64,000 nt of DNA from Rohdeia mirabilis (GCA_007750655.1 CP036290.1:992001-1056000); one strand, 5' to 3'. Counted from the stretch's first letter, positions 9,549 to 18,416 are shown. Numbers and translations are program-made. Notes: generated by a model from the letters alone, not told the origin.

Positions 9549-9875
9549 TCAGACGTGGAACGATTCGCCGCAGCCGCAGGACTTCGACGCGTTCGGGTTG
9601 CCGAACTTGAAGCCGCGGCCCATCAGGCTCTCCTCGAAGTCGAGCTCGGTGCCGTTCAGGTAGAGGAAGCTCTTCGGGTCGACGACGACGGTGACGCCGG
9701 CCGACTCGAAGACCTGGTCGGTCTCGACGCGCGTGTCGTCGAAGCCCAGCGTGTAGCTGAAGCCCGAGCAACCGCCGCCCTTCACGCCGACGCGCAGGAC
9801 GGTCTGGTCGCCGAGGCTCTGCTCGTTGATGATGCGAGAGACCTCTTTGGCCGCTCTTTCGGTGACGGAAATCAC
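9549..9875 (-). CDS. iscA: A-type Fe-S carrier protein IscA
   Basis: Small carrier that accepts Fe-S clusters from IscU and passes them to apoproteins. The 108-residue protein has the three A-type cysteines in GGGCSGFSY and CGCGESF near the C-terminus. The start is GTG at 9875, which overlaps the iscU stop as GTGA, so translation is coupled; longer in-frame readings run back into iscU. It could also be called an ErpA-like protein, as the two cannot be separated without phylogeny. Confidence 0.92.
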   Translation of the reverse strand: MISVTERAAKEVSRIINEQSLGDQTVLRVGVKGGGCSGFSYTLGFDDTRVETDQVFESAGVTVVVDPKSFLYLNGTELDFEESLMGRGFKFGNPNASKSCGCGESFHV

Positions 9876-10285
9876 TGTTGTGCTCCTTCGGTGTGTTTGG
9901 AAGCCTCTTCGGCGCGCTTGGCCTTGAAGTCGGAGACGGCCGCCTTGATGGCGTCCTCCGCCAGCACGCTGCAGTGGATCTTGACCGGCGGGAGCGCGAG
10001 CTCCGCGACGATCTGCGTGTTGTTGATCGCGAGCGCTTCGTCGATCGTCTTGCCCTTGATCCACTCGGTGGCGAGGGACGAGCTGGCGATCGCCGAGCCG
10101 CAGCCGAAGGTCTTGAACTTGGCGTCCACGATGGTGTCGCCCTCGACCTCGATCTGAAGCTTCATGACGTCGCCGCACTCGGGTGCGCCGACGACTCCGG
10201 TGCCCACCTTGTCGGACCCCTTGTCGAGGGAGCCCACGTTGCGGGGGTTGTTGTAGTGGTCGAGGACCTTGTCGCTGTAAGCCAT
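9872..10285 (-). CDS. iscU: Fe-S cluster assembly scaffold IscU
   Basis: Scaffold on which the Fe-S cluster is built from IscS-derived sulfur. The 137 residues carry the three cluster cysteines in APECGDV, TFGCGSA and KIHCSVL, and the aspartate of CGD that helps cluster turnover. The LPPVK motif recognised by HscA is intact. The C-terminus adds a short charged tail. The stop codon overlaps the iscA start. Confidence 0.97.
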   Translation of the reverse strand: MAYSDKVLDHYNNPRNVGSLDKGSDKVGTGVVGAPECGDVMKLQIEVEGDTIVDAKFKTFGCGSAIASSSLATEWIKGKTIDEALAINNTQIVAELALPPVKIHCSVLAEDAIKAAVSDFKAKRAEEASKHTEGAQQ

Positions 10286-10389
10286 AGTCGTCTAGAGAGT
10301 GCGTCTCTTGGTGTCGGACCGCCTCGGGGCGGCGTCGGTGTGCGGTTGGTGGCGTTGTTTCGTGCGTGTGCGGTTCGGTGCTGCCCGGC

Positions 10390-11604
10390 TCAGTGTCCGG
10401 TCCACTCGACCGAGTTCAGGTCGATGCCTTCCTTGACCATCTCGTAGAGCGGCGACATCTCGCGCAGGCGCTCGACGACCTCGACGATGCGGTCGGCCAC
10501 GTAGTCGACCTCTTCCTCGGTGGTGAAGCGGCCGATGCCGAAGCGGATCGAGCTGTGCGCGAGGTCGTCGCCGACGTCCATGGCGCGCAGGACGTGGCTG
10601 GGCTCGAGGCTCGCCGACGTGCAGGCCGAGCCCGACGAGACGGCGATGCCGCTGAGGCCCATCAGGAGCGACTCGCCCTCCACGTAGGGGAACGAGAGGT
10701 TGAGACAGCCGGGCAGGCGGTGCTCGCGCGAGCCGTTGAAGTGGACCTGGTCCAGGCGGCTCGTGATCTTCTCCTCGAGGCGGTCGCGCAGTCCCGTCGC
10801 GCGCGCGATCTCGCTCTCGAGCTCGGCGGCGCACAGTTCGGCGGCCTTGCCCAGTCCGACGATGCCGGGGACGTTCAGCGTGCCCGAGCGCATGCCGCGT
10901 TCGTGCCCGCCGCCGTCCATCTGGGCGACCAGGCGCACGCGCGGCTTGCGGCGGCGGACGTAGAACGCTCCGACGCCCTTCGGTCCGTACATCTTGTGCC
11001 CGGAGAAGCACATGAGGTCGACGTGGTCGGCCTCGACGTCCACCGGGATCTTGCCGACGGCCTGGGTGCCGTCGGTGAAGAACAGCACGTCGCGCTCGTG
11101 ACACAGGGCGCCGATGCCGCGGACGTCGTTCACCACGCCGATCTCGTTGTTGGCCCACATGATCGACACGAGGATCGTGTCGTCGCGCAGGGCCGACTCG
11201 ACCATCTCGCGCGTGATGCGGCCGTCCTTGCCGGGCTTGAGGTAGGTGACTTCGCAGCCCTTGCGCTCGAGGTGCTTGGCGGTGTCGAGCACGGCCTTGT
11301 GCTCGTTGAGCGCCGTGACGATGTGCTTGCCCTTGTCGGCGTACATCTCGGCGACGCCCTTCATGGCGAGGTTGATCGCTTCGGTGGACCCGGACGTGAA
11401 CACGATCTCCTTCGCGGACGCGCCGATGAGCGAGGCGCAGGCCTCACGAGCGCTGTCGACCGCTTCCTCGGCCTTCCAGCCGAACTCGTGATTGCGACTC
11501 GCGGCGTTGCCGTACAGCGAGGTGAAGTACGGAATCATCGCGTCGAGGACGCGCTGGTCGACCGGAGTGGTGGCCTGGTAGTCGAGGTAGATGGGCAGTT
11601 GCAT
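10390..11604 (-). CDS. iscS: Cysteine desulfurase IscS
   Basis: PLP enzyme that takes sulfur from L-cysteine and delivers it to IscU. The 404 residues match IscS length. The PLP lysine is in [10 protein letters not shown], the aldimine-supporting His is in NEHKAVL, and the catalytic cysteine is in the mobile loop [17 protein letters not shown]. The long loop before the cysteine is the group I (IscS/NifS) form rather than SufS. The start is ATG at 11604, giving the standard [10 protein letters not shown]-terminus. The gene follows iscR by about 200 bp and precedes iscU by about 105 bp. Confidence 0.97.
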   Translation of the reverse strand: MQLPIYLDYQATTPVDQRVLDAMIPYFTSLYGNAASRNHEFGWKAEEAVDSAREACASLIGASAKEIVFTSGSTEAINLAMKGVAEMYADKGKHIVTALNEHKAVLDTAKHLERKGCEVTYLKPGKDGRITREMVESALRDDTILVSIMWANNEIGVVNDVRGIGALCHERDVLFFTDGTQAVGKIPVDVEADHVDLMCFSGHKMYGPKGVGAFYVRRRKPRVRLVAQMDGGGHERGMRSGTLNVPGIVGLGKAAELCAAELESEIARATGLRDRLEEKITSRLDQVHFNGSREHRLPGCLNLSFPYVEGESLLMGLSGIAVSSGSACTSASLEPSHVLRAMDVGDDLAHSSIRFGIGRFTTEEEVDYVADRIVEVVERLREMSPLYEMVKEGIDLNSVEWTGH

Positions 11605-11806
11605 GGTCGTTCGTCCGTTCGGTGGGCGACGTCGAGGCGGTCTCGATTCGCCGCACCAAGGTGGTATCGCGAGCGGAGGTCGCGGTGCGTGGTCTCGTGG
11701 GGGAGCGCTGCGTTCGGAGCGCGTCTTGGTCAGCTCGTGGAATGGGCTCCGAAGGTGTCGACGGAGGTGGTCGTTCGTTGGAAGGTGTCGCGTGCGGCGT
11801 GCGCCG

Positions 11807-12370
11807 TCAGAGGCGGGTGTCCGCGTGCGGATCGCCGTTCAGCGACCCACCGTTCAGCGAGCCACCGTTCAGAGATGCACCGTTCAGAGATGCACCGTGC
11901 AGCGCGTCGGACTGGAGCACGGCCAGGTCCACCAGGGCGCCGGGCGTCGCGAGGTCGCGCAGGGTCGTGCGCTGGAAGAGGGTCCAGATGCCCTGGCGCA
12001 CGCGCGACATGGGCGTCTTGATCGGGCAGTTGCCCTCCACTTCACAGGGCGTCGACGGGCCGCCCGAGAACGACTCGCAGCCGGTCAGTCCCGGAGGGCC
12101 TTCCATCGCGACGATCACGTCGCCCAGCGGGACCTCTTCGGCGAGACGCACCAGCGCGTAGCCGCCGGACGCACCGCGCTGGGAGTGGAGGAGACCGGCG
12201 CGCTGCAGGTCCTTCATCACTTCGGCCAGTAGGCGGCGGGGGACCGGGTACTGGTCGCCGATCTCGCGCGCGCTCACGTATCGCGACGGTTCCGTACCCG
12301 TCGCGTCCTGGTCCACGAGGTGGACCAGCGCGATGAGCGCGTACTCGGTGCGTTTGTTGAGTTGCAGCAC
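11807..12370 (-). CDS. iscR: Rrf2-family Fe-S regulator IscR
   Basis: Transcription factor expected to sense Fe-S status and control the isc operon it heads. The protein has about 187 residues. A winged-helix domain beginning [15 protein letters not shown] is followed by [10 protein letters not shown], typical of Rrf2. Three cluster cysteines appear as GCE-x9-PC-x5-C, matching the IscR pattern. The start is GTG at 12370, which gives the usual N-terminus; longer readings are proline- and arginine-rich and unsupported. The last 30 residues form an unusual tail of five-residue units ([10 protein letters not shown]) encoded by a 15-bp tandem repeat. Confidence 0.9.
   Translation of the reverse strand: MLQLNKRTEYALIALVHLVDQDATGTEPSRYVSAREIGDQYPVPRRLLAEVMKDLQRAGLLHSQRGASGGYALVRLAEEVPLGDVIVAMEGPPGLTGCESFSGGPSTPCEVEGNCPIKTPMSRVRQGIWTLFQRTTLRDLATPGALVDLAVLQSDALHGASLNGASLNGGSLNGGSLNGDPHADTRL
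11835..11909 (-). repeat. 15-bp tandem repeat in the iscR 3' end
   Basis: Four near-identical 15-bp units begin at 11835, 11850, 11865 and 11880, with a degenerate fifth at 11895. The third and fourth are identical. Each encodes a pentapeptide with the core SLNG in IscR, so the repeat keeps the reading frame. Confidence 0.9.
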
Positions 12371-12823
12371 GATCGGGTGGAAGAAGAGGCGGGCGGGTGG
12401 AAGGGACGGGCGGGTGGAACGGGTGGTCGGAGCGAATCGGCGGGAGCAGGGACGGAGCTCGATCGTCGGTGGCGGAGGGCGACCGTGGGGCCCGCGGTCG
12501 GGCCTGGTTGCGCAGGGTCGACCCGCGACACGGGTGATGGCGAAGCCACCGGACCCGTGTCCCTGGCCCGAATATGTCCCATCGACCGCCAATCCGCATG
12601 GGTTTAGTGCTCTTTATTCTCGGGCGCCGTCAGGTCGCCCCGGACCCCGGTCCAGCGCGGTGAGGACCCCTCCCCTCGACCCGGCCACAGGGCGCTACCC
12701 GCCCCGCGCACGGCGTGGTCCCCGGTCCGCCGAGCTCCCGCGGTCGACCCGGGTCGGTCCAGCCGCGCGGACGCGGGCGCCCGACCTTCAAGCGCCGGGG
12801 CCGAACGGGTCGATGGGCCCTCC
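12371..12823. other. 453-bp divergent spacer upstream of iscR
   Basis: This gap separates iscR (minus) from a small zinc-ribbon gene (plus) and should carry both promoters. The strongest compositional signal is an AT-rich island at about 12601-12626, a rare feature in this GC-rich sequence. It is a candidate promoter or regulator site, but I see no palindrome or clear match to an IscR box. No RNA gene is evident. Confidence 0.35.
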
Positions 12824-13204
12824 ATGAGCGCAGCTTCCCGCACCGAGTCCGAAGGTCTGGTCCGCTGTTTCGGTTGTGGTTCCGAACCGGCGGAGAACAC
12901 GATCCACCGCCTGGCGGACGGCTCGGCCTGCCCGTGCTGCGTCGCGCGGGTCGTCGAAGCCCAGCCCTCGCTCCTGCCGGATCCCGCTCCCGTCGCCGAG
13001 CGGGCGCGTGACGAGGGTGCGGCGTCCGAGTGGTCCACCCCGGAGCACGACGAGGCGTCCGGTGAAGCCTCCGACGTGCCGTCCATCGTGGGACGGTTGC
13101 CCGGAACCGAGCGCTTCCAGCTCTTGAGCGGTGGTGGGGGATCCGGCGGTTCGGATCACGGTCCTGTGCCGATCCTCGATCCCGGCCCGCCCGAACCGGC
13201 CTGA
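12824..13204 (+). CDS. Small zinc-ribbon-like hypothetical protein
   Basis: A 126-residue protein of unknown function. Residues 15-40 hold two CxxC pairs, CFGC and CPCC, which could bind one zinc ion. The rest is proline-, acidic- and glycine-rich and probably disordered, with a GGGGSGGS stretch near the end. No catalytic motif is seen. It is transcribed divergently from iscR, but nothing shows a functional link. The composition and third-position GC fit a real gene. Confidence 0.6.
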   Translation: MSAASRTESEGLVRCFGCGSEPAENTIHRLADGSACPCCVARVVEAQPSLLPDPAPVAERARDEGAASEWSTPEHDEASGEASDVPSIVGRLPGTERFQLLSGGGGSGGSDHGPVPILDPGPPEPA

Positions 13205-13208
13205 TCCG

Positions 13209-13664
13209 TCAGCCGCCGACGCCAGGGGCGCGCTCGAAGCAGGCGACCACGTCCTCGGGCAGGGGCCGCACCGAGGGCGGATCTTCGCGCAGGTCCACGC
13301 AGGCCAGGTGGGTCGACCCGTCCGCCACGACGAGGCCGTCGCTGGCGCGCACCACGCGGTAGTCGATCCCGACCGAAGCGCCGCGCAACGCGCCGACCCA
13401 GGTGAGGACGTCGAGTTCCTCGTCGTAGAACGCGGCGTTGCGGTAGCGCAGGGACACCTCGCGCACGACGAGGCCGAACCCGCGGCGTTCGAGTTCGGCG
13501 TAGGAACAGCCACTGGCCGCCATCATTCGCGTGCGCGCGTCCTCCAGGTACAGCACGTAGCTGCCGTGGTGAGCGCGGCCCATCTGGTCCGTCTCGGCGT
13601 AGCGCACGCGCAGGCGGTGGGAGTAGGCGTCGGCGGGAGCAGCGGTGGAGGGGCGGGCGGCCAT
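13209..13664 (-). CDS. Acyl-CoA thioesterase, YbgC/4HBT hotdog family
   Basis: A 151-residue single hotdog-domain enzyme likely to hydrolyse acyl-CoA thioesters in the cytoplasm. The family motif is YAETDQMGRAHHGSYVLYLEDAR, with the catalytic aspartate in ETDQMG and the long helix after it. The usual strand LRYRNAAFYDEEL follows. The start is ATG at 13664; longer in-frame readings cover noncoding sequence. The substrate is not predictable. It ends five bases from the convergent zinc-ribbon gene. Confidence 0.88.
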   Translation of the reverse strand: MAARPSTAAPADAYSHRLRVRYAETDQMGRAHHGSYVLYLEDARTRMMAASGCSYAELERRGFGLVVREVSLRYRNAAFYDEELDVLTWVGALRGASVGIDYRVVRASDGLVVADGSTHLACVDLREDPPSVRPLPEDVVACFERAPGVGG

Positions 13665-13994
13665 GGGGCAGAGGCTACCCGCTGTCCCGTGGCGCCGAGA
13701 GCCGCCGGTCCGGGCACTTCGCACCGCCGTGCATCCGAGTCGCGGACGACGAGCACCGGTCGGGCCGATCGGCTCGCCCGCGCGGGTGCGAGCTCGAACG
13801 CGCCCGAACCTCGCGGGCGGACGTGGCGTGCTCGCCGCGCAGGAGCGGTCCGGCATCGCGTGGGGGTGGGCGCGCTCCGGGCGGGACTCGTGGAATCGAA
13901 GCGCGCTCCGGTCGGACGCCAGCCCGAGCGAGCGCGCCACGAAGGCGGCCCTCGTCGTGGCTTCACCGCGGCGCGACTGATAGAACCCCGGGGC
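13665..13994. other. 330-bp divergent spacer
   Basis: The gap lies between the thioesterase gene (minus) and a membrane protein gene (plus) and presumably holds both promoters. I see no terminator, RNA gene or convincing small ORF in it. Confidence 0.35.
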
Positions 13995-15020
13995 ATGGAG
14001 AGCGCGCGCCCCACGTCGAACGTCCCGCCGTCGGTGGCAACGATCCTGACCTGGCTCCTTCCGGGGGCTGGCCACGCCGTCCTCGGGGCCTGGCCGATCG
14101 CGCTCCTCGGCTTCGCGCTGGTGGAGGGTCTCTACCTCCTCGGCTACCTCGTGTCCGACGGGGTCGTCTTCGAGTTCCTCGACCCCGAGCTGCGCGGCCG
14201 CTTCGCGCTCGTGCTCGCGCCCGAGTTCGGCAACCTCGGCGCGCTGCTCCTGCACCAGCTGGCCCAGCCGCTGACGATGCCCGCCGGTCCCGTGCCGATC
14301 GCGCCCCCGCTGCCGCCCGCGAGCGTCCACCTGGGCGCCGTCCTGACGGCCACGAGCGGCGTGCTCAACATGGTGCTGATGTGCCACGCACACCTCACGG
14401 CCCTGGTGCGTCGGCACGCTCGCCCCGAGCAGGGTGCGACCGATCAGAAGGCTGCCGCCGATACGCAGCGCGCGGTCGACCGCACGGCCGTTCAGGTCGC
14501 CGCGGGCTGGATGGTGCCCGGTGCCGGTCACTGGCTGCAGGGTCGCAAGCGCCGCGCCCTGTTGGTCGCGGTCGCGCTCCTGGGTGTGTTCGCGATCGGG
14601 ACGTTCCTGTCGCAGGGCACGAACCTCAGTCGCGAGCACCACTTCTACTACTGGTCCGGTCAGGCGCTGATCGGATTGCCCGCGTTCGTCGCCGAGGCTC
14701 TGCGCGGCCATCCGCCACTCATGAGCGTGCCGCCGATGATCGACGCGGGCCTGTTCTTCGCGACGCTCGCCGGTCTGCTCAACGGACTGGTGCTGATCGA
14801 CGTCTACGCCTGGGGGGAGTCCGGGGCCCTGGGACGCGACCCGGTCGCGGACCGACGGGCGATGGCCGCCCACCGCCGCGAGTCCAAGTCGGCGGCGAAG
14901 AGGGGATCGAGCGGATCGCGGTCCGGCGCGAAGGCGCCGGCCTCGAAGCACCTCGTCGCGCCGCACCCCGCGGGCGCTGCGAGCGACGTGACCGCCGACG
15001 ACGCCGAGGGAACCCGATGA
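13995..15020 (+). CDS. Multi-pass membrane protein (possibly DUF6677-like)
   Basis: About 341 residues with two similar halves. Each half starts with a hydrophobic block containing a P-G-A-G-H motif, TWLLPGAGHAVLG near residue 18 and GWMVPGAGHWLQG near 172. Further hydrophobic segments follow, and the C-terminus is a Lys/Ser/Ala-rich cytoplasmic-looking tail. The repeated PGAGH suggests an internal duplication. It resembles planctomycete membrane proteins of the DUF6677 type, but I cannot confirm that. The start is ATG at 13995. The stop overlaps the next gene as ATGA, so the two are coupled. Confidence 0.75.
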   Translation: MESARPTSNVPPSVATILTWLLPGAGHAVLGAWPIALLGFALVEGLYLLGYLVSDGVVFEFLDPELRGRFALVLAPEFGNLGALLLHQLAQPLTMPAGPVPIAPPLPPASVHLGAVLTATSGVLNMVLMCHAHLTALVRRHARPEQGATDQKAAADTQRAVDRTAVQVAAGWMVPGAGHWLQGRKRRALLVAVALLGVFAIGTFLSQGTNLSREHHFYYWSGQALIGLPAFVAEALRGHPPLMSVPPMIDAGLFFATLAGLLNGLVLIDVYAWGESGALGRDPVADRRAMAAHRRESKSAAKRGSSGSRSGAKAPASKHLVAPHPAGAASDVTADDAEGTR

Positions 15021-15199
15021 GCCTGCTCCTGCACGCGGGCCTCCTGGCCGTGGCCGTCCTCGCGATCAGTCTCGTCAACGCCTTCATCGTCGAGGCGGAC
15101 GACGGCGCCGCGCTGGCTTCACTGCCGAAGCGCTTCGTGCGCTTCTACGGGGTCATGCTCGCGCTGCTGGCGTTCGCCTACTTCGGTCCCTTCTTCTAG
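15017..15199 (+). CDS. Small two-helix membrane protein
   Basis: A 60-residue protein starting at the ATG of an ATGA overlap with the upstream membrane protein gene. It has two hydrophobic helices (about 3-24 and 44-60) separated by an acidic-then-basic loop, and ends YFGPFF. The family is not recognised. The coupled start and hydrophobic pattern make it likely real, and a partner of the upstream protein. Confidence 0.65.
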   Translation: MSLLLHAGLLAVAVLAISLVNAFIVEADDGAALASLPKRFVRFYGVMLALLAFAYFGPFF

Positions 15200-15244
15200 T
15201 AGCAGCGGTCCTTCCGACGAGCGAGCGCCCGGTCGCTCGCGGAC

Positions 15245-16114
15245 TCAGGCCAGCCGGCGGTAGAGCCCGCCGGGGCCCCGGGACACGCGGCCGTCCAGTT
15301 CGAGCTCGGCCAGCTCCGCGAGGACTCCCATCAAGGGGCGCGCGAGTCGACGCGAGAGGTCGTCGGCACACAGGGCCCCCGTCGCCAGCTCCTCGAGCAA
15401 CGGGGTGGTGGGGAGCGGAGGTGCGCCGCGCGCCTCGGCGGCCAGTCCCAGCACGTCCAGCACGTCGGACGGACCGATCGCCACGCGCGCCCCTTTCGCG
15501 ATCAGCTCGAGGCAGCCGATCGACAGCGGCCGGTCCACGCGGCCCGGGATCGCCAGGACCTCGCGTCCCTGGTCGACGGCCCACCGCGCGGTGATGAGCG
15601 AGCCACTGCGGGCGGCCGCCTCGACCACGACCACCGCGGTGCACAGACCCGCGATGAGTCGGTTGCGCAGCGGGAAGTGGTGCCGGCGCGGCGGAGTGCC
15701 CGGAGCGAGTTCGGAGACGAGGAGCCCCGAGCGCGCCATCCGTTCGGCGAGCGGCCCCTCGGGCCAGGGCCTGTCCACCCCCGAGCCCACGACCGCGAGC
15801 GTCGCACCTCCGCGCTCGAGCGCTGCTTCGTGGGCCGCCGCGTCGATGCCGCGCGCCAGGCCGCTGACCACGCACACACCCGCCGCCGCGAGCGCGCCCC
15901 CGAAGCGCCGCGCCTGGGTCAGGCCGTACTCGGTGGGCGCGCGCGAGCCGACGATCGCGACCCGCGGTCGCACGGCCAGCAGTTCGATCCGACCACGGAG
16001 CCACAGAGCCTCCGGCGGTACTTCGATGTGGTCGAGTTCGCGCGGCCACGAGGGCCCGCCGGCTCCGAGGTGCACGAGCGGACCCGCGTGCGCGTGCTGA
16101 GGTTCGTGGCCCAT
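15245..16114 (-). CDS. dprA: DNA-processing protein DprA
   Basis: Single-stranded DNA binding protein that loads RecA during natural transformation. The 289 residues hold the Rossmann core with VAIVGSRAP, SGLARGIDAAAHEAAL, FPLRNRLIAGL and the signature ARSGSLITARWAVDQGREV followed by AIPG. A C-terminal winged-helix-like region follows. The N-terminal SAM-like domain of longer DprA proteins is absent, so it is a short form. No other competence genes are in the window. The start is ATG at 16114. Confidence 0.9.
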   Translation of the reverse strand: MGHEPQHAHAGPLVHLGAGGPSWPRELDHIEVPPEALWLRGRIELLAVRPRVAIVGSRAPTEYGLTQARRFGGALAAAGVCVVSGLARGIDAAAHEAALERGGATLAVVGSGVDRPWPEGPLAERMARSGLLVSELAPGTPPRRHHFPLRNRLIAGLCTAVVVVEAAARSGSLITARWAVDQGREVLAIPGRVDRPLSIGCLELIAKGARVAIGPSDVLDVLGLAAEARGAPPLPTTPLLEELATGALCADDLSRRLARPLMGVLAELAELELDGRVSRGPGGLYRRLA

Positions 16115-16170
16115 GCACCATGGACTGCACGAGCGCGGTCGCGGTGGCGGATCGCGCCTTCGAAATGCGA

Positions 16171-16206
16171 GCGGGGCGAGGAACCGCCGTCGGTTCCTCG
16201 CCCCGC
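16171..16206 (-). terminator. Hairpin terminator after HEAT gene 1
   Basis: A perfect 16-bp stem (16171-16186 with 16191-16206) with a 4-base loop lies 26 bp past the stop of the HEAT-repeat gene on the minus strand. No T-run follows. It would separate that transcript from dprA. Confidence 0.75.
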
Positions 16207-16231
16207 GCTCGATCGAGACCAGCTCGTCGGA

Positions 16232-17119
16232 TCAGCCGCGCCCGCCGCCCTCGCCGCCGCGCTCGCCGCCCTCGCGCTTGCGCCTCTCGTTCCAGAACTC
16301 GAGCCACTTGTTCTCGAGCGAACGCTCCATCGGCGGCATCTCCTTCGGATCGATCTCGAGCTTGCGCTTGTTCTCGTTCCACCAGGTCTGCCAGTCGCGG
16401 CGGCTCGTGCCCTCGTTCGCGCCGGTGAGAGCGTGCAGGGCGAGTTGGACGGCGTCCATGTGCGGAACGTTCTCCTTCTGCTCCTTGCCGTTGCCGCCGG
16501 GGCCGCCCTCGTTGCTCCGCATCTTGTTCATGATGCCGATGACCTCCTCGACGGCGTCCTCGTGGCGGATCTTGCCCATCGCGACGATGCGCGCTTCGAG
16601 GACCTTCTTCGGCGAGCTGAAGATGTTGTCCTCGAGGTACTTCAGCGAGCTCTTGTCGCCGTGGCGCCCGATGGCCTTGAAGAGCGCGAGGGCGAAGTCG
16701 TCGTCCTTCGTCATCGTCTTCTTCTTGCTCCAGCCGTGGAGCGTGTCGAGCGCCTGGTCGACGTCGAGGTAGCCGAGGGCCGTGACGGCTGCGATCCGCA
16801 CTTCCTTGGCGTCGTCCTTGACCGCGGTGGCGACGATCTTGACCACGTCCTTGTGCGGCACGGAACGGGCCGCTTCGAGCGCTTGCACCTTCTCGTCGAA
16901 CGACCCCTCGTCGAGCGCGGCCTTCAGCTTGGCGACCGCGGCCTCGACCTCTTCGTCGGTCGGTTCCGCGTCCTTCTCCTCCTCCTCGTCGTCCTTCTTC
17001 TCGTCGTCCTTCTCCTCGTCCTGTGCCGTGACGGCGGACGAAGCCTCGGCCAGCGCGGGGCCGGCGACGAAGGGGAAGATGGTTGCGAGAGCGAGCGATG
17101 CGTGAGCGAGTCGGAGCAT
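16232..17119 (-). CDS. Secreted HEAT-repeat protein with WxxWW motif (paralogue 1)
   Basis: A 295-residue exported protein. The signal peptide (1-24) ends near GPALAEA; an acidic Asp/Glu/Lys linker follows, then HEAT-like helical repeats (about 60-230). The WQTWWNENK motif at 243-251 comes next, and the tail is Gly/Arg/Glu-rich. It is about half identical to the neighbouring gene, including TDEEVEAAVA, FKAIGRHGD and GKIRHE, so the pair arose by tandem duplication. The function is unknown; such repeats usually bind proteins. A strong hairpin ends the transcript. Confidence 0.85.
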   Translation of the reverse strand: MLRLAHASLALATIFPFVAGPALAEASSAVTAQDEEKDDEKKDDEEEEKDAEPTDEEVEAAVAKLKAALDEGSFDEKVQALEAARSVPHKDVVKIVATAVKDDAKEVRIAAVTALGYLDVDQALDTLHGWSKKKTMTKDDDFALALFKAIGRHGDKSSLKYLEDNIFSSPKKVLEARIVAMGKIRHEDAVEEVIGIMNKMRSNEGGPGGNGKEQKENVPHMDAVQLALHALTGANEGTSRRDWQTWWNENKRKLEIDPKEMPPMERSLENKWLEFWNERRKREGGERGGEGGGRG

Positions 17120-17296
17120 GGCTTGTGGGGTCCGGTTCCTGGGGATTCGGGAGCGTGGCGCGTGTCGCGCGCCGCGCTCCAGTGTGGGGTGCGGCGCCCG
17201 GGTACGGAAGGGGGGGCGTCCCTCGGTGCGCGAACGGAGGCGGCAGGAACGTGAACAGTCGCCCGGGACGCCCCGACCCGGGCCGGGTCTTCGATC

Positions 17297-18169
17297 TCAG
17301 GACCGAGCGGGCGGCGCGCCCCCGTCACCGCCCTCGTCGTCGTCGCCGTCCTCGCGCTCCTTCTCGGCGCCGTCCGTCGCCTTCTCCTCCTCGTCCCAGA
17401 AGCGTCGCCACGTCCTCCCGAGCTTGCCATCGAGCTCGGCGGGTCCGTCCGGGTCGACCTCGATGTCGTGCTTGTTGTCGTTCCACCACGACTGCCAGTT
17501 CTTGCGGTTGGTGCCCTCGTCCGCACCGGTCAGGACGTGGAGGGCCAGGCGAATCTCGTCCATGTGCTGGCCGACGTTGCCCTTCTTGCCCTTGCCGCTC
17601 TTGTTCATGATCGCGATCAGGGCTTCGACCGACTTCTCGTGCCGGATCTTGCCCAACGCCAGGATGCGCGCCTCGGCCACGGTCCGCGACGAGCCACTCA
17701 GATCGTCCTCGAGAACCTTGATCGAGTCGGTGTCGCCGTGGCGTCCGATGGCCTTGAAGATGGCGACCGCCTGATCCTCCTCCTCGACGAGCGCCTTCTT
17801 CTTGGCGAAGCCGTGCAGGCTCTTCAGTGCGGCACCGACGCGGATGTGACCGAGCGCGTCGATCGCGGCGATGCGAACTTCTTTCGAGTCGTCCTTCACG
17901 GCGGTCGCCACGGCCTTGGCCATGTCCTCGTGCTGCATCGCTCGTGCCTTCACGAGTGCGGCGACCTTCTCGTCGAATGCCCCTTCTTCGAGGACGGCTT
18001 CGAGCTCCGCGACGGCGGCTTCGACTTCTTCGTCGGTGGGCCCGGCTTCGTCCTCCCCGTCGTCGTCCGGCACCGTGATGGCGGTCGTCGTGGATGCGAC
18101 CGACGGCCCGGCGGCGGCGAGCGGGAACAGGAGGGCGACAGCGATCGAGACGTGGGCGATTCGGAGCAT
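17297..18169 (-). CDS. Secreted HEAT-repeat protein with WxxWW motif (paralogue 2)
   Basis: A 290-residue paralogue of the next gene downstream. The signal peptide is MLRIAHVSIAVALLFPLAAA, followed by a shorter acidic linker, HEAT-like repeats with VRIAAIDALGHI, and WQSWWNDNK at 225-233. The C-terminus is an acidic, glycine-rich tail instead of the basic tail of paralogue 1. The charge difference of the tails suggests the copies have diverged in partner or location. The 177-bp gap between the genes holds no clear terminator, so they may be co-transcribed. Confidence 0.85.
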   Translation of the reverse strand: MLRIAHVSIAVALLFPLAAAGPSVASTTTAITVPDDDGEDEAGPTDEEVEAAVAELEAVLEEGAFDEKVAALVKARAMQHEDMAKAVATAVKDDSKEVRIAAIDALGHIRVGAALKSLHGFAKKKALVEEEDQAVAIFKAIGRHGDTDSIKVLEDDLSGSSRTVAEARILALGKIRHEKSVEALIAIMNKSGKGKKGNVGQHMDEIRLALHVLTGADEGTNRKNWQSWWNDNKHDIEVDPDGPAELDGKLGRTWRRFWDEEEKATDGAEKEREDGDDDEGGDGGAPPARS

Positions 18170-18353
18170 GGCGGTGTTCGCGCTGGTTCGGTGCGGGCCG
18201 TTCGGTCCGCACGGAGATGATCGGTCGTCGCAGCGGTTCGCGGTAGATCCTCTCCGTCTGCTGGCGCGAGCGGTGTCCTGGACGGCGTCGAGGTCCGCCG
18301 CACGGCCTTCCCGAGCTGCACGAGGGGGCGCCGCGACCTCGGCGTGGAATGCG

Positions 18354-18391
18354 AAGGACCCTCCCCGGGCCGAGGCTCGGGGAGGGTCCTT
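18354..18391 (-). terminator. Hairpin terminator after clpC
   Basis: A 14-bp stem (18354-18367 with 18378-18391) with a 10-base loop lies 26 bp downstream of the clpC stop on the minus strand. No T-run is present. Confidence 0.7.
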
Positions 18392-18416
18392 CCTGTCGGC
18401 CGGGTCCGGCCGCGCG

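Noticed and set aside
11835..11909. Short tandem repeats as a possible CRISPR array
   Set aside because: Units are directly adjacent with no spacers and encode in-frame pentapeptides in iscR.
6988..12370. A ferredoxin gene hidden in the isc operon
   Set aside because: All gaps are under about 210 bp, and I found no frame with ferredoxin cysteines.
12601..12626. AT-rich island upstream of iscR as an IscR-binding site
   Set aside because: It shows no inverted symmetry or match to the known type 1 or type 2 patterns; kept only as part of the spacer description.
17213..17284. Inverted repeat between the two HEAT genes as a terminator
   Set aside because: The arms are 10 bp but the loop is over 50 bases, so it is unlikely to form a terminator.
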